A stretch of 64,000 nt of DNA, from NCBI GenBank assembly GCA_022264855.1, contig JABYQU010000025.1:420377-484376 (forward strand). The letters are read 5' to 3'. The stretch is from Lenzites betulinus. Lineage: Eukaryota > Basidiomycota > Agaricomycetes > Polyporales > Polyporaceae. Of the stretch, positions 34,971 to 44,374 are shown in pieces (the first letter of the stretch is position 1; each line of letters begins with the position of its first letter). The position numbers and the translations under genes were made by a program. The notes beneath the pieces are model-generated. The model worked only from the letters and a program-made list of their open reading frames with translations. It was not told where the DNA came from and did not search any database.

Positions 34971-35700
34971 TGTTACATCCCATGCTCCGAACCCGAAGTC
35001 CGAACCCCGTCTCCGACCTCCGTACTCCGTTTCCGAATCCCGTACCCCGATTTCCGGCCCCGAACCCCGTATGTCCAATTTCGTCATATCACGTCATTCT
35101 ATGTTTCACCTGTAAACACAATAACGTTTATTGTTCTTGTCTCGGACTTCGGAATTCCGGACGTACTCCGGCTTCCGAATTTCATATGTACCTTTCTTAT
35201 TGTTCTCGCTAGACAATAGGATCCGTAGCTATAAATACGTACCCTGGAATGTCCTAGCTACTCAGTTCAGATATCTCGTTTTAAATCCGAACTTCCTAGT
35301 TCCCTAACTCCTGTCCGATCCCCGACCTCCGACCTCCGACCTCCGACCTCCGACCTCCAAAGTCCGCCCGGACTTCGTACTTGTCTCTAGCTTCTTTTCT
35401 TGCGCGCACTTCTTCTCCCCTCTCTTTCCCCCGACTTCTACCCGGACTTCACGTCCACGCTTGTTTTCTGCCTAGTCCGAAGTAGAGGACTCTGGCGAGT
35501 CTGCTCAGTGCGTTGCTAATAGCTTCGCAGCGTCCTCAACCCCGAGTGCTGCTAAGTCCAGCTCGGAACTCCACTCCGGACTTCGGAACACCATTCCGGA
35601 CTTCGGACTTCAAACCCGGAACCCGGACCTCACACCGGACTTCGGACTCCGTACCCCGAGCACACCGGACTTCCGCCCCCCGGGCAGCACGGTCGTAACA
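34971..35700 (+). repeat. 5' LTR, 730 bp
   Basis: Begins TG and ends CA. Contains TATAAATA at 35230 and a run of five GACCTCC heptamers at about 35322-35357, inside the transcribed part. The sequence has many TCCGA/CGGAC motifs, a bias shared with the internal region. Confidence 0.96.
35230..35274 (+). promoter_or_regulatory. LTR core promoter and self-primer sequence
   Basis: TATAAATA (35230-35237) is followed by AGTTCAGATAT at 35264-35274, 34 bp from the start of the TATA box. That is where transcription would be expected to begin. The 11-mer is the exact reverse complement of the primer-binding site at 35703-35713. Confidence 0.75.
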
Positions 35701-35702
35701 GT

Positions 35703-35713
35703 ATATCTGAACT
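35703..35713 (+). other. Primer-binding site complementary to the element's own 5' end
   Basis: ATATCTGAACT begins two bases after the LTR. It does not start with the TGG expected of a tRNA-primed element. It is perfectly complementary over 11 nt to the predicted first 11 nt of the transcript (35264-35274), and the pairing stops at both ends. Tf1 of fission yeast and sushi-type elements self-prime reverse transcription in this way. Confidence 0.8.
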
Positions 35714-35731
35714 CACTCTGGGATTCTCGCC

Positions 35732-37093
35732 ATGTCGCAGCCAGGAGCTGATGATTCCTTCATGGGATTCTCCGCCCGACGGGTCAGGTACGGCGACGCC
35801 ACGCCAACACGACCACCAAGGCCCGAAGACCCCCGCTACTCGCAAACCAGGTCTCCGGATCCCATGAGTCGGGATAACAGCCCCTTCCGCACCTCCATAC
35901 CTCCCGCACCCGTGTTCGGAACCCCGGGAACCGGAATTCCACCTCCGGAGGTTCCGACCGGAAATACTCCCCCCCGCATCCATTCTCCGAACAACCCGTT
36001 CGCAAACACCGCACCGGAGCCTGATGCTCCGGCCGGCGGCAACACCGGAAATCCGGTACCGAACACCTCCGATACCACTGCCCAGCTCGCCGGAGCAATT
36101 GCGTACCTAGCCCAGTCTATTACCTACGACAGGGCAGCCCAAAACCAGAACCAAGGTGGCGGGTCTTCGGAGCGCAACAATGTCCGCGAGCCGGATCAGT
36201 TCGACGGGACCGAACCCAACAAACTCCGTCTGTTCTTCGCGCAGCTGGAGCTCGTGTTCAAGGCCCGTCCCCGGACTTTCAACTCCGAGGAGAAGAAAGT
36301 CACCTACGGGATTTCCTACCTCAAGGGCACCGCTCTCCAGTGGTTCGAGCCGTACCTCCTAGAGTCCGACTCCGAGACACCTCCGGTGTTCATGTCAGAC
36401 TACGAGGCCTTTCAGGACGAACTCCGTGTCAACTTCGGACCTTACGACGCGTCCGGAGCCGCGGAACACGACCTCATGAACCTCCGGATGAGCGACAACC
36501 ATCGGATCGCTAAGTACATCACTCAGTTTACCCGCCTAGCCACTCAGGTCCGATGGGGTAACGCCCCTCTCCGCTACCGGTTCTACGACGGACTTCCGAA
36601 CCGTCTCAAGGATCGGATCTCCGAGGTCGGGAAACCCGCGACCTTGGTCGGCCTTCGGGACCTAGCCCAGTCTATCGACAATCGGTACTGGGAGTGCAAG
36701 TCCGAGCAGAGCCGGGACTCCGGGTCCTCCAAACCCGCGAACAAGTCCGCCTCCTCCGACTCCAAGTCGCAACAGACTCCGAAGCCGAATCCCGGGAACT
36801 CCGGAAATTCCAACTCCGGAACCCCGAAGCCCGCTTCCTCGGGCAACAAGCCCGCCGCCAAAACTCCGGCCAAGCCTTACGCCGACAAGCTAGGCAAGGA
36901 CGGGAAACTGACGGCCGAGGAAAGACAGCGGCGATTCACCAACAACCTCTGTCTTTTCTGTGGCGGAGCTGGACACTCGGCCAACGCCTGCCCGAAGAAG
37001 ACCTCCTCCGCTGCCAAAGCCCGAGCCGCCCAGACGAAGCCGGTTCCGGCTGGAGGACCGCAAGTTGAGGCTCCCCCGGAGCCAAAAAACTAG
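35732..37093 (+). CDS. gag: Gag (capsid-nucleocapsid)
   Basis: 453 residues with a good CGCCATGTC start. The N terminus is Pro-rich. The capsid core of the retrotransposon-gag family lies at about 150-300 (REPDQFDGTEPNKLRLFF, YLKGTALQWFEPYL, FGPYDASGAAEHDLMNL). A Ser/Pro-rich linker follows, and a CCHC zinc knuckle near the C terminus (CLFCGGAGHSANAC, C-x2-C-x4-H-x4-C). It packages the genomic RNA in virus-like particles. The last sense codons AAA AAC followed by TAG are part of a -1 slippery site. Confidence 0.95.
   Translation: MSQPGADDSFMGFSARRVRYGDATPTRPPRPEDPRYSQTRSPDPMSRDNSPFRTSIPPAPVFGTPGTGIPPPEVPTGNTPPRIHSPNNPFANTAPEPDAPAGGNTGNPVPNTSDTTAQLAGAIAYLAQSITYDRAAQNQNQGGGSSERNNVREPDQFDGTEPNKLRLFFAQLELVFKARPRTFNSEEKKVTYGISYLKGTALQWFEPYLLESDSETPPVFMSDYEAFQDELRVNFGPYDASGAAEHDLMNLRMSDNHRIAKYITQFTRLATQVRWGNAPLRYRFYDGLPNRLKDRISEVGKPATLVGLRDLAQSIDNRYWECKSEQSRDSGSSKPANKSASSDSKSQQTPKPNPGNSGNSNSGTPKPASSGNKPAAKTPAKPYADKLGKDGKLTAEERQRRFTNNLCLFCGGAGHSANACPKKTSSAAKARAAQTKPVPAGGPQVEAPPEPKN
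37084..37090 (+). promoter_or_regulatory. -1 ribosomal frameshift site A AAA AAC
   Basis: The heptamer is read as CCA AAA AAC TAG in the gag frame, so X XXY YYZ is in the correct phase and sits directly before the gag stop codon. Slipping back one base places the ribosome on CTA GTC, which is the open pol frame. The protease-proximal sequence before the first pol ATG (NASALSDP) resembles the usual start of this domain, supporting Gag-Pol fusion by frameshifting. Confidence 0.85.
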
Positions 37094-40000
37094 TCCGCAG
37101 TCCTCCGAACTCCGCGCCCTCGGAGGATTGCGTTGACTTCTCCGGCGCGGAGAACCACCTCCGACTCAACGCGTCCGCTCTTTCCGACCCTATGTCCCTC
37201 CACATCGAACTTTTCTCCGACTCCGTTCCGACTCCGTTCCGCACCCTCGTAGACTCGGGTTCCTCGCACTGCTTTGTGGACTCCGCGTTCACGGAGAAGC
37301 ATGGAATTCCGACCATTTCCATACCTCCGATACGTCTTCAGCTCTTCGACGGCACGTCCAATCAGATTATTACTAGGACTGTCAATCTACCACTACATTT
37401 TCCCTCGGGAGAGGTCATATCCGTAGACTTCTATGTCACTCCGCTCGACAAGTCCGTCTCTGCCGTCCTGGGTTACAGCTGGCTCTCCGATTACAATCCG
37501 CTGATTGACTGGAAGAAGCGTAGCATCCAATTCCGGACCGCCCCGACGACTCGTCCCATCTCCGACCCAGCTCCGGAGTCAACTCCGACTCCGAGCTTTC
37601 CAGAGGATACCCCGGAACCTCTGGCCCCGACCTCCCCGTCGGAACCCCGGGTCTCGCTCATCAATGCCGCTGCCTTCGCGCGGGCGTGCAAGATTCCGGG
37701 CTCCGAGAGCTTTACGCTCAACCTCGCGATGCCCGACTCCGTCTTCGCTCGGAGTTTCTCCGCCTCGGAATCTCCTCCCGATCTCTCCGGAATTCCGGAG
37801 GAGTACCACGAATTCGCGGATGTCTTCAGCAAGACTAGGGCGGACATCCTTCCGGAGCACCGTCCGTACGATCTCAAGATCACCCTCGAGGACGGCGGAG
37901 TTCCACCTCTCGGTCCGATCTACTCGCTCTCCAAACTTGAGCTCGACGCGCTCCGCGAGTACATCGACGAGAACCTCCGCTCCGGGTTTATTCGGCCTTC
38001 GAATTCCCCCTGTGGAGCTCCGGTCCTATTCGTCAAGAAGAAGGACGGCTCACTCCGACTATGCGTGGACTACCGGGGCTTGAATAAGATCACCCGGAAG
38101 GACCGCTACCCTCTTCCGCTTATCTCGGACCTCCTGGACACGCCTCGGAAGGCTCGGATTTACACCAAAATCGACCTCCGACACGCCTACAACCTAGTCC
38201 GGATCGCTCCCGGAGATGAGTGGAAGACGGCTTTCCGCACTCGCTACGGATCCTTCGAGTGGCTCGTAATGCCCTTCGGATTATCCAACGCGCCTGCGGC
38301 CTTTCAACGTTTCGTTAACGAGGTCTTCGCGGACCTTCTCGACGTCACGGTGGTTGTCTATCTAGACGACATCCTCATCTACTCCGACAATCCCGACGAC
38401 CATCCGAAGCACGTCAAGGAGGTACTCCGACGCCTCCGGAAGCACCAACTCTACGCTCGGGCCGATAAATGCGAGTTCCACGCCGACTCCGTGGAATACC
38501 TCGGCTACATCCTCGGCCCCGACGGACTTACCATGGCGGAGTCCAAAGTCCGAGCGATCCTCGAGTGGCCGGAACCCCGTAAAGTCCGAGATATTCAGTC
38601 ATTCTTGGGCTTTGCTAACTTCTATCGGCGTTTCATCCACAACTACTCCGAGATCGTCGTACCCCTCACCCGCCTCACCCGGAAGTCCGTCCCTTGGGAC
38701 TTCTCCGAAAGCTGCCGCAAGGCTTTCAACGCCTTGAAACAGGCTTTCACGGTCGCTCCGGTACTCCGACACTGGGAACCGGACCGCCCGCTCACCGTCG
38801 AGACCGATGCCTCGGACTACGCCATTGCCGGCATTCTGTCCATTACCTCGGACTCCGGTGAACTCCATCCCGTCGCTTTCCACTCTCGCACTCTTACTGG
38901 CGCGGAACTGAACTACGACACCCACGACAAGGAACTCCTGGCTATCTTCGAGTCTTTCAAGTCCTGGCGACACTACCTTGAAGGAACTCCGACTCCGGTG
39001 GACGTCGTCACAGACCACAAGAACCTGGAGTACTTTGCCACCACTAAACTCCTGACCCGCCGCCAAGCGCGGTGGTCGGAGTTCCTGTCCCAGTTCAACC
39101 TCGTAATCCGATTCCGCCCCGGACGGCTAGGCGCGAAACCCGACGCACTCACTCGGCGTTGGGACGTCTACCCAAAAGAGGGGGATAGTGACTACTCCGT
39201 CGTCAACCCACACAATTTCCGACCGGTCTTCACTCAAGAGCAACTCGCGGCCTCACTCCGAGCCACGGTACTTCGCGATCCGGTCCTCCGAGCTACCTAC
39301 ATCCTTGACGACACCCAACTCCGAGCGGATATCCTCTCCGCTACCTCTACCCCGAATCCCGATCCCGAACTCGCCGCAGCTCTGCGATACGTCTCCGAAG
39401 GCAATCCCCGCTGGTCACGGAACTCCGACGGCTTTGTCCTCCTCAACGAGCGGATTTACGTCCCGGACTCCAGAGAACTCCGTCTCCGAGTCCTCCGAGC
39501 CTGCCACGACCACCCTCTCGCAGGACACTGGGGCCAGAACAAGACCCAAGCCCTCGTACTCCGAGACTACGCCTGGCCCGGACCACGCCTTTTTGTCCGA
39601 GACTATTGCAAGTCCTGTACTACCTGCGCGCGATCCAAGGTTCCCCGACATCTCCCTTACGGAACACTCAAGCAACTTCCGATCCCCGAAAGACCCTGGA
39701 ACTCCATCTCCATGGACCTCATAGAACAACTTCCGAACTCCGAGGGCTTCACGGCCATCCTCGTCGTAGTGGACCGCCTTTCTAAGCAGTCTATCTTCAT
39801 TCCGACGTACGATACACTCACGGCCCAACAGCTCACGGACTTGTTTGTACTCCATGTGTTCTCCAAGCACGGAGTTCCGTCCCATGTCACCTCCGATCGG
39901 GGCTCGGAGTTCGTGTCCCACTTCTTCCGCTCCCTCGGAAAGGCTCTGGACATGCGTCTCCACTTCACTTCGGGATACCATCCCGAAGGCGACGGCCAGA

Positions 40001-40794
40001 CCGAGCGAGTCAACCAGACTCTGGAGCAGTACCTCCGAGTCTACTGCAACTACCAGCAAGACAACTGGTCGCGACTCCTGCCCCTCGCGGAGTTCGCGTA
40101 CAATAATGCTCCGAGCGCGACCACCGGAGTTTCCCCGTTCTTCGCGAACAAGGGATACAACCCCGCGATCTCCGTCCACCCCGAGCGGGACCTCACCTCC
40201 GCCCGCGCCCGGGAGTACGCTGTAGACCTCGAGGAACTCCACTCCGCTCTCCGGACTCACATTTCCGAAGCTCAGGCGCGCTACCAAGTCCAGGCGGACC
40301 GACACCGACTCCCGGCACCGGAACTCCGCGTCGGAGATCAGGTCTTCGTCCGTGCTCAGTTCATCCGGACTACGCGCCCCTCCAAGAAATTGTCCGAAAA
40401 GTACCTCGGACCTTACCCTATCATAGCCCAGCCAGGCTCCCATTCCTTCACCCTCCGACTTCCGGACTCCATGCGAGCCATCCACCCGGTATTCCATGTC
40501 TCTCAGCTCGAGCCCGCAACTCCGAACTCCATCCCCGGACGTGTGCAGTCACCTCCGCCTCCGGTCCTCATAGACGAGGACCTGGAGTACGAGATTTCGG
40601 AGATCCTCGACTCGAAAATCGACCGCCGACGCCGACCTTGTAACATCCTGTACTTGGTCCGCTGGGCGGGATACGAAGGCACCCCCGAGGAAACCGAGTG
40701 GATCCTGGCCACGGAACTCGGACATGCCCAGGAGCTCGTCTCGGACTTCCACTCCGCGTACCCCGACAAACCCGGACCTTACAAGTCCGCTTAA
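37090..40794 (+). CDS. pol: Pol polyprotein: protease, RT, RNase H, integrase, chromodomain
   Basis: Open from the slippery site; the first ATG is at 37192 and gives 1200 residues. Numbering from that Met: aspartic protease LVDSGSS at 19-25; reverse transcriptase with CVDYRGLNKIT and YLDD at about 388; RNase H with TDASDYAI at about 536; integrase zinc finger H-x-H...C-x2-C at about 770-812; the DDE triad in SMDLIEQ (about 842), TSDRGSEF (about 903) and GQTERVNQ (about 940); a GPY-like LGPYPII module; and a chromodomain at about 1128-1185 (NILYLVRWAGYEGTPEETEW). The chromodomain guides integration to marked chromatin in related elements. No stop or frameshift is visible. Confidence 0.96.
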   Translation, partial: LVRSPPNSAPSEDCVDFSGAENHLRLNASALSDPMSLHIELFSDSVPTPFRTLVDSGSSHCFVDSAFTEKHGIPTISIPPIRLQLFDGTSNQIITRTVNLPLHFPSGEVISVDFYVTPLDKSVSAVLGYSWLSDYNPLIDWKKRSIQFRTAPTTRPISDPAPESTPTPSFPEDTPEPLAPTSPSEPRVSLINAAAFARACKIPGSESFTLNLAMPDSVFARSFSASESPPDLSGIPEEYHEFADVFSKTRADILPEHRPYDLKITLEDGGVPPLGPIYSLSKLELDALREYIDENLRSGFIRPSNSPCGAPVLFVKKKDGSLRLCVDYRGLNKITRKDRYPLPLISDLLDTPRKARIYTKIDLRHAYNLVRIAPGDEWKTAFRTRYGSFEWLVMPFGLSNAPAAFQRFVNEVFADLLDVTVVVYLDDILIYSDNPDDHPKHVKEVLRRLRKHQLYARADKCEFHADSVEYLGYILGPDGLTMAESKVRAILEWPEPRKVRDIQSFLGFANFYRRFIHNYSEIVVPLTRLTRKSVPWDFSESCRKAFNALKQAFTVAPVLRHWEPDRPLTVETDASDYAIAGILSITSDSGELHPVAFHSRTLTGAELNYDTHDKELLAIFESFKSWRHYLEGTPTPVDVVTDHKNLEYFATTKLLTRRQARWSEFLSQFNLVIRFRPGRLGAKPDALTRRWDVYPKEGDSDYSVVNPHNFRPVFTQEQLAASLRATVLRDPVLRATYILDDTQLRADILSATSTPNPDPELAAALRYVSEGNPRWSRNSDGFVLLNERIYVPDSRELRLRVLRACHDHPLAGHWGQNKTQALVLRDYAWPGPRLFVRDYCKSCTTCARSKVPRHLPYGTLKQLPIPERPWNSISMDLIEQLPNSEGFTAILVVVDRLSKQSIFIPTYDTLTAQQLTDLFVLHVFSKHGVPSHVTSDRGSEFVSHFFRSLGKALDMRLHFTSGYHPEGDGQTERVNQTLEQYLRVYCNYQQDNWSRLLPLAEFAYNNAPSATTGVSPFFANKGYNPAISVHPERDLTSARAREYAVDLEELHSALRTHISEAQARYQVQADRHRLPAPELRVGDQVFVRAQFIRTTRPSKKLSEKYLGPYPIIAQPGSHSFTLRLPDSMRAIHPVFHVSQLEPATPNSIPGRVQSPPPPVLIDEDLEYEISEILDSKIDRRRRPCNILYLVRWAGYEGTPEETEWILATELGHAQELVSDFHSAYPDKPGPYKSA

Positions 40795-40923
40795 GGTCAC
40801 GCTGATTTTCTGATCACCCCCCCAGTTTTCTATTAGGTGGCTTTCTATGCTACTAAGTGCTACTGGGAAGTCCGAGGTCCGACGCGGGGCTCCGTGCTCC
40901 GTACTCCGAATTCCGCCCGCTCC

Positions 40924-41996
40924 CTACTCCTCCTCCTCCTCCGACCCCTCGCTCTCCTCCTCGTACTCCGACCCCGACCCCTCCGTGAACTCCGCCTCCT
41001 CGTCGTTCCGCACCGCCACGTTCCCCTCTGCGGCCGCGTCCGCGAGGTCGTCGACCCAACTCGCGAAGTACTCCGCGAAGGCGACTTCGCGGAGCTCGCG
41101 GTCGGCCCGCAACTCGTCACGGTATTCGTCCATCTCCCGCCGGAGTCCCTGGACCTCGCCGAGGAGCTGGAACAGCAGCTCGGAGTTGGTGAAACGCGCG
41201 TTGCGCGTCCACACCCGCTCCGTGCTGTCCATGACGGCGGACAGCGAGTCCTGCCGCCCCGGAACTCCGGAGGACGGTCCCGCACTCGGACCTCCGCCCG
41301 CAGGCACGACCCCGGCCGCCACCTGCGCGACGCCCCCGGACCCGGACCCCGAGGCCACCGGAACTCCGGCCTCCACCTCCGTCCTCTCCTTCCCGGCGTT
41401 CGAGGCGCGCATGCGCGGAGGTTGGCGCGCGACGCGGGGCTTCTTGGCGACGGGCGAATGTTGCGCGCCCTCGCACTTGAGCTTCCTCTGCGTGCAGAGG
41501 TCGCAGGCCTTCTTCCGGCCGGAGTCCGACGGCGTGAAGGTGCACGCGTAGTTGTGCCGCGCGCAATAATTGCACGGCACCCTGTAAACTCCGTTAGCGC
41601 ACGTCGGAACTCCGGACCCCGGACTTACATCGGAGCCCCGACATACCCCGGCCCCTCCTCCTCCGCCGCCCGCTTCTTCCCCTTCTTGGTGGGGGTCTCC
41701 ACGATGACGACCTCGTCGTCGTCCACCACCTCCCGGGCCTTGCCCTTGCCCTTGCCGACCGCCTTCTCCACCTCCGCCTCGGATTTCCGCGCGGCCTCCG
41801 CCTCCGCCGCGGCCTTTGCCTCCGCCTCCGCCTTGGCCTTCGCCTCCGCCTCCGCCTTCGCCTCCGCCTCCGCCTTCGCGCGCGCAGCCTCCACCGCCTC
41901 GGAGTTCCGACGGGCCTCCTCCAGGAGCGCCTTCTGCGCGTCGAGCTGCGCCTGCATGCGCGCCAGGTCTTCCATAGTAAGCAGGGGGGTGGACAT
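40924..41996 (-). CDS. Antisense accessory gene: coiled coil plus cysteine-rich zinc-type motif
   Basis: Exons 41996-41629 and 41581-40924, with a 47-bp intron (GTAAGT...TTACAG), give 341 residues, read opposite to pol between the pol stop and the 3' LTR. Residues 8-75 form an Ala/Glu/Lys-rich coiled coil (EDLARMQAQLDAQKALLEEA). A basic stretch follows (KKGKKRAAEEE). The splice creates a cysteine-rich domain: CNYCARHNYAC, then CDLCTQRKLKCEG, resembling a fungal Zn(2)-C6 or GAL4-like cluster but with unusual spacing. The region after it is Gly/Pro-rich, then a leucine helix (SELLFQLLGEVQGLRREMDE) and a very acidic end. It is not a shadow of pol, because pol ends before it. Role unknown; a regulator or targeting factor is possible. 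Confidence 0.8.
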
Positions 41997-42158
41997 GGTG
42001 GCTAAGCAGTGAGTGGTGGGTAGGGAGGAGGCAAGAATTTTTCACGCCCAAGTCCCCAGCTTTATACCAACTCCGAGCAACGGACTCCGCGATCCGACCC
42101 TGAACCGACCCTGACAGTTTTCTATACTTAGATTCTAGGCCCTCATGGGTTCGGGCCT

Positions 42159-42169
42159 AAAGGGGAAGG
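42159..42169 (+). other. Polypurine tract
   Basis: AAAGGGGAAGG, three bases before the 3' LTR, is the expected primer for plus-strand DNA synthesis. Confidence 0.8.
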
Positions 42170-42172
42170 CAC

Positions 42173-42902
42173 TGTTACATCCCGTGCTCCGAACCCGAAG
42201 TCCGAACCCCGTCTCCGACCTCCGTACTCCGTTTCCGAATCCCGTACCCCGATTTCCGGCCCCGAACCCCGTATGTCCAATTTCGTCATATCACGTCATT
42301 CTATGTTTCACCTGTAAACACAATAACGTTTATTGTTCTTGTCTCGGACTTCGGAATTCCGGACGTACTCCGGCTTCCGAATTTCATATGTACCTTTCTT
42401 ATTGTTCTCGCTAGACAATAGGATCCGTAGCTATAAATACGTACCCTGGAATGTCCTAGCTACTCAGTTCAGATATCTCGTTTTAAATCCGAACTTCCTA
42501 GTTCCCTAACTCCTGTCCGATCCCCGACCTCCGACCTCCGACCTCCGACCTCCGACCTCCAAAGTCCGCCCGGACTTCGTACTTGTCTCTAGCTTCTTTT
42601 CTTGCGCGCACTTCTTCTCCCCTCTCTTTCCCCCGACTTCTACCCGGACTTCACGTCCACGCTTGTTTTCTGCCTAGTCCGAAGTAGAGGACTCTGGCGA
42701 GTCTGCTCAGTGCGTTGCTAATAGCTTCGCAGCGTCCTCAACCCCGAGTGCTGCTAAGTCCAGCTCGGAACTCCACTCCGGACTTCGGAACACCATTCCG
42801 GACTTCGGACTTCAAACCCGGAACCCGGACCTCACACCGGACTTCGGACTCCGTACCCCGAGCACACCGGACTTCCGCCCCCCGGGCAGCACGGTCGTAA
42901 CA
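42173..42902 (+). repeat. 3' LTR, 730 bp
   Basis: Same length as the 5' LTR and, by eye, identical except for one A/G difference near its start. Followed by the target duplication CGCTG. Confidence 0.96.
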
Positions 42903-43192
42903 CGCTGCAGGAGTTGTGTGTGTACACGCCGTACGACGGGTGTGGCGCCCGCGCGGGGGCGCCGTCCACCTCCGGCTCCGAGCTCGGCCTGGGCCTCGGG
43001 ATTACAACAGACGCTCCAGAAGACGGCAAGAGCAGGATGAAGCGGAGAGGGAAGACGGAGGTGCTGGCCCAAATACAGCCTCCGCCGCCGCCGCTGCTCG
43101 ATGCAACCTGCGAGGCCAACGGTACATCGCAGATGTACAGCTCCTTTCCGCCGCTGGCACGCGTAAGCGGCTTGAATACACTATCCATATAA
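42903..43192 (+). pseudogene. Host gene of unknown function, 3' part, split by the retroelement
   Basis: After the duplicated CGCTG, the frame CAG GAG TTG continues exactly in phase with the Leu codon at 34968-34970 and stays open to TAA at 43190-43192. It encodes QELCVYTPYDGCGAR and a Ser/Pro-rich tail. A GTAAGC near 43163 could be a donor site, so the natural C terminus may lie further on. See the 5' part at 34291-34970. Confidence 0.6.
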
Positions 43193-43289
43193 CCCGGCTT
43201 TTACAATTGTAAAAGTCGTTCCAAATCGTTCCAAGCAACGTTCCAACGCAGTTTATGGGACAACCACTTTGAGAAACCCCATGTTCCAA

Positions 43290-43640
43290 GGCATATTCCT
43301 ATAGCCCTCATTTAGGGCTACAAGATGCACTTGGTTTCATGGTCATAGCTGCTCTCCCTGTCCCACAATGACCTTGGAACCGTCGGTTCCAAGCGTACAC
43401 AAATGGTTCCAAGCACGGTTCCAAGGCCATTACTCAACAACCACCTGGACAACTCCTCGGTTCCAAGGCCTTAGATCATAGCCCTGCTTCAGGGCTATCC
43501 AGAAATGTAGTTTCCATGGCTGTGTGATGTTTCCCCGTCTCACACTGGCCTTGGAACCGTGCACAACTCCAAATGTCGACTTTTTCCAACGTTCCAAGGG
43601 CCATTGCTCAATCACCAGAACACCTGGGAGCATGTAAGTT
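43290..43640. repeat. Two about 180-bp direct repeats rich in GGTTCCAAG, each with a small hairpin
   Basis: The stretch 43290-43470 resembles 43470-43640: both have a TAGCCCT...AGGGCTA hairpin (loop CATTT in the first; arms extended to TAGCCCTG/CAGGGCTA around CTT in the second), then a TTTCCATGG/TTTCATGG block, then CCTTGGAACCG, then GTTCCAAGG. GGTTCCAA or its complement recurs many times from 43205 to 43615. Confidence 0.6.
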
Positions 43641-44374
43641 GGTGATCTAGACTCAGATAAGCTGTGGCTACAGACCCATCACTTTCCCGGGGTGAATCGG
43701 TGACCTTCCCTCACAGTCCAAGTTAAAGAAACGCCCCCCCCTTTCCTTAATACTCACTTATCTCAATGACTAGTAGGGCTATTAGTACATAACAAAGTGC
43801 TACTAGTACAGATCTAATAGGTCGATGTTTTGAGATTGTCATGTGGCTGTGCTAGTGAAAAAATGCGACAGCCATACACAGGGGCAAAAGTCGAGTGGGT
43901 GAGGGTTAGGGAGAGGCTAAGCGCGGGGGGCTAGGTTAAGCGCTGATGGATGGGCGGCAAAACCGTGATGGGCAGCCACTTTGTGATGGCTCAGCCACTT
44001 TGTGATGGCGATGTCTCAGATGCCTGCCTGCAGGCTGCGCTGTTCACTAGAAGCACAGCACCCTCCCTGCCCATTCCCTATAGATATATCCAAAGGGTAG
44101 AAATGTATAAGTAGCATATTGCCCAAGGAGGAGCGTGACACGCAGGGTTATTAGTGCCTGTGTTGTTATGAGGACATGCCAGGGGTCACAGGGGTCAGAT
44201 TATGGGCCAAACCTAACCCTACGGTGCGCACTTTTAGGGTTAGCACTTGCCTTATTGGGACATCGGTCATAAAATATATTTTGCTACAAGTACCGTATAG
44301 TGCGACACCACTTCACGTATCGCAGATAATATTTGCGTACCATATTGCAATGTATCGTAATCATATATTATGAC
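43641..44374. other. No gene seen
   Basis: Ordinary sequence with a short duplication of CAGCCACTTTGTGATGGC near 43975-44010. No frame of interest. Confidence 0.5.

Larger units (their letters stand above)
34971..42902 (+). mobile_element. Complete Ty3/Gypsy chromovirus, Tf1/sushi-like
   Basis: 7932 bp with 730-bp LTRs starting TGTTACATCC and ending CGTAACA, flanked by the 5-bp target duplication CGCTG (34966-34970 and 42903-42907). Order: LTR, self-primer binding site, gag, slippery site, pol (protease, reverse transcriptase, RNase H, integrase, chromodomain), an antisense spliced gene, polypurine tract, LTR. By eye the LTRs differ at one base (A at 34982 against G at 42184), so the insertion is recent. 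The integrase-before-end order and the chromodomain place it in the chromoviruses, and the self-primer points to the Tf1/sushi group. All reading frames look intact, so it may be active. Confidence 0.96.

Noticed and set aside
39415..40497. 360-codon frame antisense to pol, and other long frames over gag and pol
   Set aside because: They are shadows produced by the strongly biased codons of pol and carry no domain of their own.
40837..42012. 391-codon plus-strand frame after pol
   Set aside because: It is the complement of the spliced antisense gene, which has a proper intron, a coiled coil and ordered cysteines; this frame has none.
43895..43935. Telomere-like GGGTTAGGG
   Set aside because: A single occurrence, not a tandem array.
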